A stretch of DNA of 64,000 nucleotides, taken from NCBI RefSeq assembly GCF_001625305.1, contig NW_017802491.1, positions 1,682,812 through 1,746,811 on the forward strand. Direction: 5' to 3'. Every line of letters starts with the position of its first letter. Position 1 is the first letter of the stretch. Under the pieces are notes generated by a model. It was not told the origin of the DNA. It saw only the letters and a list, made by a program, of their open reading frames with translations, and searched no databases. Position numbers and translations under genes: made by a program. Source of the DNA: Branchiostoma belcheri. Taxonomy: Eukaryota; Chordata; Leptocardii; Amphioxiformes; Branchiostomatidae. Positions 45,601 to 57,800 of this stretch are shown here, in pieces.

Positions 45601-45898
45601 AGTGATGATGACGTCTAGTGCTTACAATGCCACAAAATTTTTTCACATCAATCTTTTAACAAAACTTTTGCAAGTTAACTTAGTTAAGTTCAATGCAAAC
45701 CACAGACTGTTCATGGAATGTGAAATTAGAATACTAAGTCTTGATTCAGCAGACTAGCCTTCAAAGGTTGATTGATATGAACTAGAAGAAACACAAGTGT
45801 AAGATGATGGTTTGAGATGGTTGAAGAGGATACATCCACATGGCATGATGAGTGGTTCATAGTCCTGACTGGCCTCCTCATTCATCAGTTTACTTTGT
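42682..45898 (-). CDS. KATNIP: KATNIP repeated unit 4 and C terminus
   Basis: Exons 45834-45898, 45371-45481, 44771-44910, 44265-44366, 43869-44032, 43071-43165 and 42682-42737. The unit reads SKLMNEEASQDYEPLIMP, LLSTWGDPYYIGLNGLDFY, KHMWIAPVLPG, MIKLWNYSKTPNRGVKEFG and VDDLVVYNGILG, then the conserved PTPYHTILFTDDD. The tail ends ALRPTTSVTGPGRGVHRR. For exon 44771-44910 I chose the acceptor at 44911-44912 over one at 44939 because only the former keeps frame and restores NNIAAYPESV. Confidence 0.92.
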
Positions 45899-48800
45899 CT
45901 GCACACAACAAGAACAATACAAAATGTTATCATCATATACATATTCCACTCATAAGGCAACAGTTAGTTCATCTTGTAAACACTGTAGATCTATGTACTA
46001 AAGAAACGCACAGCAAAGTGACAGATTCTGTTCTCAGTAATTGAAAGACAAAAAAGATATCCAAAACTGAGTAAGTCAAAGCTGGCTCAAATGTATTTGC
46101 AATGGTTAATATCAGGCTATAAGATGTAAAGCATAAAAACAACTTCAGCAGCTCTGCTTGCTTGTGACGCAATTCAGGGAAGGAAAGGCAGTGGTGAAAA
46201 ACATATGCCAACTTGTACAAAGCACTCAATGAGCAAATTGGTTAGTCATTTTAGTCGTGCCAACTCCTGTTCACCTGGTTTTATCTAACCACCTGGCAGG
46301 GCGTCCACCATAGTCACTGTGAATTGATAAGGATGATAATGTGTGTGAACCTAATTTTTTGCAATGCCAGTACTGATCTTGAAGAAAATGTCACTAAAAC
46401 TCAATTTGCTTTGTTTAGAAATAAAGAATATTCCCAACTTTCGACAATGAACTACGTGTCAAAATTCAAAACTTTGCATCGGATACTTATCAATGAAATA
46501 AGTGTTACAGTGTAAATGCATGAGATTTTAATGAGTAGACTGAACATCATATAGAGTCTTTTTATATGACTTGCAAATTGCAATACATTTTGTTGTTGTT
46601 GTGGTAACAAGCACAACTCATCCACAGTCTCCTCTTGTACCTGACAGAAAGCTCCAGTGGTTGTGATGAGAGTTTGACAGGCTGTGAGGATGATGCAGGG
46701 TTGTGGGAGAAACTGATGTCCTGTGCATAGTCATAGTTACAGTTCCCCGGAGCCTTCCTGATGAGATAACCCTGAGCTGGGGAGATGACCTGGCCATCCA
46801 ACAACAGGTGGACTACTTTTGCCTGCACAGATTGGAAGATTTAAAAGAAAAGTGGTCATATATATGTAAAACTCATCAGAGCAACACGAGTGGACAGTTA
46901 GCCTACAAATGTACATTTGAGTGTTCTAATTCAATTTGATATTTCAATCTCTTTTAACAAACTGTCACTTCTTATCTCACCCTTAAGAGCTTTTCAGCAT
47001 ACTACTAGGTTCTCTTCTAGCCCACATAATTGCGCTTTCTCCAACTCTAAGTGCTATAGCAATAGTTTCTTTCCATGAATTGCAAAATTATCATATAATG
47101 GAACTCTCTCCCTGGCAGTGTTTTCCTCCAAAATACAACCACATTCACTGCCACCTCCTGGCATAGTCACCAACTTAGTTCAGTGCCTAGACTTTTGGCC
47201 TTACATTGAGCAAAGATTTACATGGAATTGCCCTTTTGCAGATAACAAGAAAACAATGATGCCGTACCCCTCTGTAAGTGTCCTCACGACTCTTGTTGTA
47301 GTTCCAAAACCTCAGTCCTGTCAGGTACTGTGGCTGGCCAAGATCAACAGTCAGGACATGGCCATCCCCCTCGTTAAATGGTATCAACCACATGTGCTCA
47401 TCTCCTGTGGTCACATTGCAGCCATCCACCAACCTAATAATGGTAAAAATAACAACTTACTAAAGCTTAAAAGGCAAAAGCAAACACCAATATCACAAAA
47501 TTCTAAACAATACAATGAAAGATCTTGAACCTTGTATGATATAAAAAAGTTTGAAGTTTAGAATGACAAAGATTGACATACTTATCCAGTGTCCGGGTGT
47601 CGTCTTCATAACCTGGAAGGACTGTGATGTCCCGAGGGGTGGCACTGACCATCCTGGGACTGAGAGTCAGAGGATCTCCTTCCCAGCCCAGCACCTCCAG
47701 TCCGGTCAGTCCCAGGTAGTGGGGGTCTCCCCAGGTCCCAGTGAAGTTCAACTGTAACACTAGTGAAGTGTCTTGTGTTAGTCTCCTGTAATGTTTTTGA
47801 ATGCACAAAAAAGATAGCAACATTTTTTCCTGGTGAATGGCTGAATCAGAAATTGACTGGTACAATGTACTTACATTGAATTGATTGAAGGTGGTAAAAA
47901 GATCATTACAAATATCTAAAAAAATTGAGGAAAATATTGTGGAAAATAATTATGATAAGTTTTATGGCTGTTTTATGGTACCTTGTCCCTGGTAGGCATC
48001 AGGCCGTGGCTCCCCCATGGCTCCTTGTGTCTGTAATTGTTGTTGTTGTCGCTGTGTAGTCATCTGTCTCTCCGCAGTTTTAGCTGTTGTGAAGGGTCGG
48101 TCTCCTGTGACAGTCTGAAACCGCGACAAACATGTACATTGATTAGCTTAAATTCCTTAAATTGCTACTGTATGTACATGTAGATGTTGAAGGATAGTAA
48201 CAACCCATTACAAGTAGTAGAAAACTTGATAAAATAGTATCTATATTTGAACTAGCCTTCTCACTGGTGTCACAGAGATGTGCTTAATTTCCATACAGAA
48301 GTAAGGGAGGGGTGTACCTTATCTGCTTAAATAACAAAGGATTTTTAAGGAAGGATTTTTATAGACTGAGTGGTTAAACCTATGTAATGCAGCATTTGGA
48401 TTTGCTATACTTACTGAAGCTTATGTTATGTTGCATAAGAGGAAAGAATAGGTACATGCATTTCAGTTTCTATATTAAGACATTTGACCTGTTTCCCCTT
48501 GTCTGCAGTTCTTGGTCTCTCAAACGGTGCCTCCTCCTCTTCATCAAAGTCCTCCACATCCCCCTCATACGTCTCATCATACTGGGCCATGGCCTCCAGG
48601 ATCTCCTCATCCATGGTGAATAGGATGGTCTGTAGTAATGATACGTCAGTTAAACTGTGTTTCTACGGGGGGCATTTTTTTTTACGTGCTGTCACAGATT
48701 TTTATCTTAAGCTGAGACCTCACTATAGGACAAATGATCATAGCGACTATCCAAAATGCCATGTCTGTCTATCCTTGATTTTATGTCCTTGCATTGTGAT

Positions 48801-51800
48801 CCTCTATCTGTAACCACATACAGTAACTGTTAAAGCACTTCCATGAAATAAAGAAACCATCTTACATCACCAAATGAGTCCAGGTCACCCTGCAGCAGAC
48901 CACTAGCTCTGTAAAATAAATTGATAGCAAAAATGGCATAAAAATTACATTTCAAAGGAAAACAATACAAAGCAACCATTGGCTAAAAGACTATTACAAC
49001 CTTTAACAATGTTGGGGGCAACAAATCAATTGACTGACCATTCAAAGCCTAGTTCATTAGTTCATTCAGCTAATGGTAATGACTACAGTGTAAACAATGT
49101 ATGCCTAAATAGTCCTGTCCTTGGTGCTGAAATGGCATTCACATGTATATATGAGAATAATGTGCTACATGAAAGGCTACTTACTTTGCTATTTCACCCT
49201 TGAAAATCAAACTTTTATCCAATGTCATCTCAATGTCCCTTGCTCCTCTGAATGAATGTATTCTGGATTTATTGTAGTTCTGAAATCACAAAAGAAAGTC
49301 TAATAAGCCAAAAAATGTCATATATCATTAAATGTTCATTCAAAGCATAGCTGTGTTATTTGTCTACAGGCAGATATTCCTAGTCCAAAATTAATGCAAC
49401 ATCTGATAGGCAGAATGATAAACAAAAATATCTATCTTCAAGTAATCTAATGCTAACGTAAATGATTAAGTAAACGGTAGCATATGCTTTGTTCCGTATG
49501 TCCAAGACACAAACATACCCATATTCTAATCATGGCGACTTTGCATGTCTGTTGGAAGGTGAGACAGATGTAGTGGTTGGCGTTAGGCGTGTAGGGAGCC
49601 AGCCACATGTGGATGTCGTCCCGCGTACGGTTCACACCGTCAGTCAGGTTAGTGACCACACGAGGGTCCGAGTTGTAATCAGGGAGGATGTTGATATCAG
49701 CTGGGTCGGCTGTAATCTGTTTTGACGATAAGCGAAAAACACATAATTACATGGAATTTTTAACCTTCAGCATGCCATGGTAGCTGTTTGGCACCAAATT
49801 TGTTATTGGGTTCAGGCAGCAGGGAGAGGGTTAGTCAGTAGGGAGAGGTTTGAAATATAAATTGCAATCATGTACAAATATAATGTAAGACTAATGCTAT
49901 TACTATGGACTTCAGCACAACCAAAGCAACAATAAGCAAGACATGTTACCAAAAGTCTTGTAATGCTGAAAACTACATGTACTAGCATTTTGCTATGATT
50001 ATACAGACTTACAATGTACTCTCAGATGCATATTCTACTTACATGTATACAATATTATGCATCCGACAGTGACAATTAAAGACAGTGGGAATATAAGTTT
50101 CCAAACCTTGGCAATCTTTACAGGTTGTCCTGTGCTGCTGAAGACTTCAATGCCATTCAGCCCTACATAGTGTCTGTCTCCCCATGTTGTCCTGATGTTG
50201 ATCTTCAGCTCTCTACCCGCAGGCAGTACTGGGATCTCAAAGATTTCTCTGCAAACAGTTGAATGTAGAATCATTAGTTCATGATGATGATACTAAGTTA
50301 TCCTCGGAACAATGAAAAAGGTTATCTTGTTAAGGTTAAGGCTCTCCTCTTAAAAGTCTTATCAAATCTTAAATCCTTCAGAAGTGAAGTAAATTCCAAA
50401 TCATTAAAGATTTTACATGATATTGCACCAAAAATTGCAAAAAAGTCTATAATAATATTATTATAAAAGCTACATATTACAGCTTACTCCATAGTATCCT
50501 GTACTTCCTCCTCTTCCTTTGTGGGTTCTGCTGTTTTGCTTCTCTTATTTACAGACAGGTACTCATCAAGGACATCACCTGGTAAAAAACACAGAAAGAA
50601 TGACTTCACTGTTCAAAATTACAGCTGCAAGCTGGGTGACAGCTACAAATGAACTCGATAAGCAAGAGATAAACATGATATTGGGAAGAATACTTTTGCT
50701 GAAAGCTGTCTAGACTCCTCAGTAGCTCAGCTATATATGGGACTAATGGCTTGAAATTAATGAAACATTATTTACAGTCATTGAAGTCATTCCTACAAAA
50801 GCATAAGCTACCATCCTTCACCTTCCTGGTCCATATTAGTGATGCGCCCCCGGTGAGACTGGTTGAAGAGAGACAGAGAGTTCCATGACTCCTGTAACTT
50901 GTCAGGGCGAGGCTGCTGAAGACGCTGCTTTGGGATTCCCGCCACCTTCTCTGTCTCCGGATCACTGGACTCAAAGGACAGCGTGCGACTCCGCCATCTT
51001 GCTTCCTCCCCTTCGTCAGCAACAACATCTGTAGAGCAGGAAATGACACGTGAATTAAACAAGCACTGTAGTACACAGTTTCTTAAATTTGATTATAATG
51101 TTTAAACAAGATTATGTGCTATGTGCTGGTTAAAAAACAGTTCAAGTAGATAATGCACAAAAGAATGCAATAAGAAATAAAAGCTGCCTTGTGGCATGGT
51201 CTAATGTTTTCCTTCTGTAGCTGCTATCGTTTTTTATCATTTCTCAGTTGATGTTACTGAAAATTAATGATTATATTCTATTTATTGAGCAATCCTCCTC
51301 ATTATTGGTAATAGTAAATATGTCAGACAAGGAGTACATAAATATATACTCTTCACTTTCCTTGAACTACAGTGGTGTGCTCACCGGGTGTGCGTGTAGG
51401 TCTGTCCTTAGATGATCTGTTCTCTGGTGTGTGGCCCCTCCTCCGCCCACTCCTGGGTCTCCTGTTACTGTCTGGTCTCTCCATCTTATCCAGTACAGTA
51501 GGCAACTCTGGAATACTGTACAACACAAACTACTAACAACCTACACATGTAACTCTGCAGCACGGTTCCAAGATAAACTATCACACAACAGGCCATGTGG
51601 AAAAAAAATATCAGAGCAACAACGTCATTACTGTAACAGCGCTATAAATCATCCAACAACCAGAGCAATAAATTATACAGACAGTCATTTGGCATCAATG
51701 CACACTATCTACCAACTCATCATATACATGTAGGCAACATAAAGCACAGAAAATTCAAATGACAAATCATAAAAATAATTTTTATTATGTTGCCTTCAGT

Positions 51801-54800
51801 GATAGGTCAAGGACATACACACTGAGGATGTTGTATAGTGTATACAATCAATTTATGTTGTGGATTGTTCTTCTCTGGAGTTGTGATGGTGATGTTCACT
51901 ATTACTAATAGTATTAACTTTATGGCAAATGCCTGAGCATTGTTACCCTTTCTGTGGCCACTGCCCCATCTTGTCCAGGGTAGTGTTGAGTCCTGTACAT
52001 GTGTCCTGGGCAGCTGGTCCAGGAGAGTCTGAGCTACTGCCATCTCTTTCTTCTGGTAAATCAATACACAAAATGGTGATACATTTTGGTTAGCAAATGT
52101 ACAAAATATACATAGACATATATGTATAATGAGAGGTCACACATTGAAAGATACAGAAACCTATGAACTTCAAGTTCATATCATTCAATTACAACCGTGA
52201 TATATTCAAGCAATTTCATTACAATGATTCTCTTCTAGGTACATTGTATAAGTAAATGTACATGTATAAAGATCTCTGACCAATAACAGATCCACACTTA
52301 CCTTCAGCCTGCAGCCACTGAGGCTTGGTTTTTGGCCTGGCCTTACTTCTGTGAAGGACACACATGTACATGCAGGTTAGGTCAAAACATCAATTAAAGA
52401 CATCAATCTGTACCCCCTGACAATTCCTATCTAAAAATAATAAAAGGAACAAAACCTTGATGCTGTTATCAAAATTCACTACGTACTGTAACAACATATT
52501 CATGTACGTTAGTGTGGTATATAATAGAATGATAGACTTACTGGTCTGGAGAATTTCTTGAAGGCTCAAACCAGTCTTCTTTTTTGCCTCTAGAGACAGC
52601 CCTGAATGGAGTTTTAAAAGAAAAGTCATGTGTTAAACACATTATGTTGTTGTGTGTATTTCCATTCCACACCCATGTCACAACAATGGTGACTTTTACT
52701 TGATACATATACAAGAAATGCTGTGTTAAGGGTACCTTGCTTGCTTCTGTACTTGTTTGTACAGAGAAGGTTCTTCCTGGCTCTCTCTTGTTCTGTCTGT
52801 CCGTGTACTCTCTGTGCCCAGTCCCGAGTCTCTGTCATAGCTGCAAAAAAGTCATTTTCTTTAAAGTTGAACCAATTAAAGTCATAAACTATCCATTTTT
52901 TGGTATTTTCTTTTTAAAGTTGTGGCAAATAAAAGAGTTTTACTGGTGCCTAGATTCTCTGCGACTAATTTTTAAAGCTGTACTTTTATTGCCTGGCCAT
53001 ACACTATGCATGACATCTCCTTGATACTCAGTAATGTGGGAGGTACGTTTCTCGAAGTGTGAAAATTATACCTCATAGGACTTGTAGACGTGGGGCTTTC
53101 ACGAGAAGAAGAGCGAGAAGAAGACTCAGGGCTCTGCAGGCCGTCCAGACGTGCTGCCATCTTCTTGGAGATCCGAGGTGTCCTCTGTCTTCTTCTGCTG
53201 GGGGAGCTCACTCCTGTAACATATACATCCGAACATGAAAAGACCTACAAACATGATATATGAAATATATGGCATTTTCAGAGCATTCACATCGAAATAA
53301 AGGTCACATGGATTCCCTAGTAGCTTTACAGCAACGTTAGGCAGTTATCAAAGTAGTGGTTACACATGTACATGTATAAATGAATAGATTATCATAAACA
53401 AACCATGTTTGATTGTACATGTACATGGAACGGATCCATAGCAAAAACACAATAATTACTTGTATCTCTGTAACACATCAATCAGCCTGGTTGACACACC
53501 CCACTATATGTTAGCAGGAGTAAGATATCAATATCATTAATAATTCATAACTACTTCCAAAGCCCCAACGGGTAAGGCCATTGTTCGCCGCAAAAGTCAT
53601 CCGACTATACATGACCGAGCACACTGCAATAACCTTAATCAGATAAGAAAGGCTACCTCTGTGGGGACATACATGTGCATTGTATGAGGCTTTGGGCAAG
53701 GTCATTATCAAATCATGTTGTGTGCTTTCTTTTTTGAAGGGAAACCTTGTTGACACTTCTTAAAACTGCATACACGATAAAGTTACACATGACAAACCAG
53801 TATTATATGCATCTTATTCTAAGTTGACACAATGTAAATAATGAACTATCACACAAATTTCAACATGAACAAAAGACAACAATATTTTCATTTTATGTCC
53901 ACTGTATGCTTTGGATCTGTTACCCCAACTTAGTGATTATGTTCTCTATGTTTTATGAGTTAAGTATCCTTATTAGCACATTATGGGCTTTCTGTCCAAT
54001 GCTCTCAAATCTATGTGAATAAAAATAAAATAACATTGAAGAGTCAAATAAAAATCTGACCTCTTGCAGACTCCTGACTTCGAGGTGTCTCCTCCTCCAC
54101 CTCAGGCAGCTCCAGTTTGGCATCAGAATAGTTGATGATTCTGGTCTCAGACCGCAGTTCTGGTTCTGCTGGTGGCTTGGTCTCCACCTGGTCTCCCACC
54201 AGCACAGCGGTGCTGTAGTCAAACACCTGGTTCCCACAGCCTTTATCCACCTCGCCGTTAAAAACAAGGTAAACTCCAATGTACAGCCTCATGTGTCGTA
54301 CACCAATGTCTAATTCCTGTAGAAATATATCAACAATAAAGTCACAATTATTGCAGTTTAATATCTCATACATTACTTTGCTCAAATATGTTTTTGATCT
54401 TATGCCCACTGCACATGTATAATAGAATATCATCATGATGATAAAGCATTTTGATGGCAATATATGGGTTATCAGCAATATGGGGCATCAGAAATTATTA
54501 CATCCCAAATACAGGTCACTATAAATTAATGTGTAATGAGTATGCAAAAAATATACTGGTATGCACATTGTAAAAAAAATATGAACTACTAAAGGGCCTT
54601 ATTACCTTCGCCAAGAAGGTTATGTTTTTAGTAGCGTTTGTCTGTGTGTGTGTGGGTGGGTGTGTTTGTGTGTGTGTGGTTTAGCAAGATAACTCGAGAA
54701 GCAGTGGATGGATTGGAATGAAACTTGGTAGGTGGGTAGAACTTCATGAGACCTAGAAATGATTAGATTTTGGGCCCCCTGGCGGCTTTCCTAGGTACTG

Positions 54801-57800
54801 CAGCTGAACTTCCGGTTTTGATATCTCATGTTCTGGACATGCTAGGGTCACGAATTTTGGTTGGTAGATAGCTCTTGGGGTAGGAAAGAAGTGACATAAG
54901 TTTGGGTCCCCTAGCGCCTTGTTCTGGAACTGCAGGAGCATTTGTTGAAAAAAATTTGAAGGGCGATAACTCAAGAACCGGTTGACGTATTGTCCTGATT
55001 TTTGGTATATAGGTAGTTGAAGTGATGCTTGACATAATCAAATGGCAATTATGCAAATCAGTACTTAATTTGCATAATTAATGAGGAAATTCTATAAATC
55101 TGCTTTGTTCGATAATAGAACTATGAAACACTTGTGACATCTACTTGAGAACGAGAAAAACATCTGAGGATATAGATTATGTAAATGAGGACCTAATTTG
55201 CATAATTAATGGCAAATTCTTATAATTCCATAGCTGTAACTGCTGCACCCCGAATTTCATACTTGCCACATTTGGAAGTTAAGTGAAGGTGAACAGCAAT
55301 AAACATAACTTATTCAAATCATGACCTCATTTGCATAATTTATGAGGAAGTGCTATAATAGCCTTTTTGTTAAGATAAGGCTGTCATTGGGTGGAGAATA
55401 TGATCAACTGATATAATCCATGCAAATGAAGCTCTTATTTACAAAATCAATGATTAAAATTGTATAATTTGTCACCCGCAAGGGTTAACATCATTTGGCG
55501 AAGGTATGAGATCGTGGAACTCTTGTTAAAGCCATGCAGGTACTAAAGATTTTTGCCATGATAATGATGTAAGAATCTAACAGATTCCTTACCGCCAGAC
55601 TCTTGTTGTAGTTCCATATTTTGACCTTGGAGATAGCAAAGCCTTGTTGACTGTTAGTCTGTCCGTGTATGTTGAAGACCAGCTCAACAGAGGGGCTGTC
55701 AGGACCAAAACTACAGCTCCACATGTGCCTGTCTTTGATGGTCTGGAAAAAAAAAGCAAAATTCAAGAACAATTATCTTAAGAATTGAATTGAATTGAAT
55801 ACATGTACACTACAACTGCAGGGTGGTTATAAATTGTACCACAGAAGTTGGTGTGCTAAGCTGATGGGCAGTTCTACTGACTATACAGATACAAAAGCTG
55901 CTGTGTTACGCTGAAGGGTGGTTATACTGGCAAATTGTATAAAGATACAGAAGCTGGTGTGAGTCGAAGGGCGGTTGAACCAGCTATACACATACAGAAG
56001 CTGGCGTGTTATGCTGAAGGGTGGTTATACTGACTATACAGATACCTTAGTTTTGCCATTGACCAGACATCCAACAGTTCCCTTCTGCTCCTCAGCCCCA
56101 GATGCCACGATGTCAGCTTCAGACACTGGAATCTTCTTCCCCTCCAGGTCAAAGAACTCTATCTCCGTCAACCCCAGTCTGGAGGGATGTCCCCAGTTAG
56201 ACAACATCTCACAGAACACCTCCACAGTGCCCTCATGTTTCTCCTGCGTGGTGCTGGCCCTCACATTAGTATCTTCTTCCAGCTCCTGCAAGAATTATAA
56301 TCAGTGTACATGTGTTCTTTTATAGGTTGCATAACCATGAAATAGATTCAAGGGCTGGGTAAATTTTCTCGGTCACTGTACTGAAGAGTAAGAATATGTA
56401 GCTACATAGATACATGTACCTAACAACATATACTTAAAAAAAAATGTTAAATATCTTTTAAAAGTTTTCTGTCAAAGTTTCTGTTGTAAGTATATAATGC
56501 ATTATGAAAATACACAGTTTCTATTCTTTCATTACTTCCGATTTTAACATTACACTTTTGGTTATGGACACAATATAGTATCAGGAAGTAGTTCAGGAAC
56601 AAGAGTGTAAAAATGTGCAGATACCTGCTGTACTGGTTCAGTCCTGTCAGTCTTGGCCCAGGCCGGAGTGCCTGCTCTCCTCACCTCTCTGTGTTTCATC
56701 TCTCTCACCCGACCAATGTTAGCTCTGTTAGCTGTGCTGTCTCCACTTTCTCTGACCGAGGCTCTGGGAGACACAGGCTCTGCTGACTTCTCTATCTTAC
56801 CTAGGGCCTTCAGTAACATCTTCTGTTGTCTGAAACAAGATAGAAGATTTCAACATTTAAAATAACCTACATGTAGGAATCTGGAGAGTTGGAACTCTTG
56901 TGGTACATGTACTACATATAAGATGACTGTCACACACCTTGAACAGCACAAATGCAACCAACGAATAAAGTTAAATAGGAGACCATAAAATGAAGTTAAC
57001 ATGCTACAAATTGATTTCAAAGTTTTAGAAGCTATGAAAACATGACTGGTGTATCTGGGAGGACCTACTTGGCATCCATCTGTAGCACCTTGTTCATGAC
57101 TTGAGCCAGTGAGTCTCCAGACTGGAGAAAACTGCTCCTGGCAGCTTCTTCTACAAAAGCCTCTGAACTAGCCTGCAGAATGAGCAGAGAAAATAATTGT
57201 TAGAAGAATGTCCTTCTATGTAGTAAGTTTCAACAGCTTTGCATCAATTTTTCTTATTCAAGTATTCTTGCAGCCTTTAATTTGAGAAACAAACTTTAAC
57301 ATGCAATCAAAGACCATCTCCTTTCAGTGAGCACATAAATTCAACTAAGGTTGTGACGCTTGCATTGTTTGCTCATGTTATCTGTCACCTGTATGATATA
57401 GAAATGCTCTATCTGCAGCAGAGAAAAATGTTACCTTTAAAACACTTAATGCTCCTTAGGCCCACCATCTACATGACAGCCCTGACAGTGACCCTTACCT
57501 TCGCCCCATCCTGCTGCGGTTCCTGTGCAGGTGCAGACCTGGTGTCCCTCCTGTACTCCTCCACCTGCTGGTTCTCAGCCTGCAGGGCTTCTAACACAGC
57601 AGTAGTCTCCTCTCTAGGCACAGCCTAACCAAGGGACATACAGTCTCAACATTACCTGTATTACAGGACTGCTTTGTATGATCCTTACACTGTGGCTCTG
57701 ACTTGTGTTGTTTTCTTTTTTTTACTTGTCATATTTGAACAGACATTCTATGAAAAATCAAAGATCAGCGGTTACATACCTCTCTGAAAGATTTTTTGTT

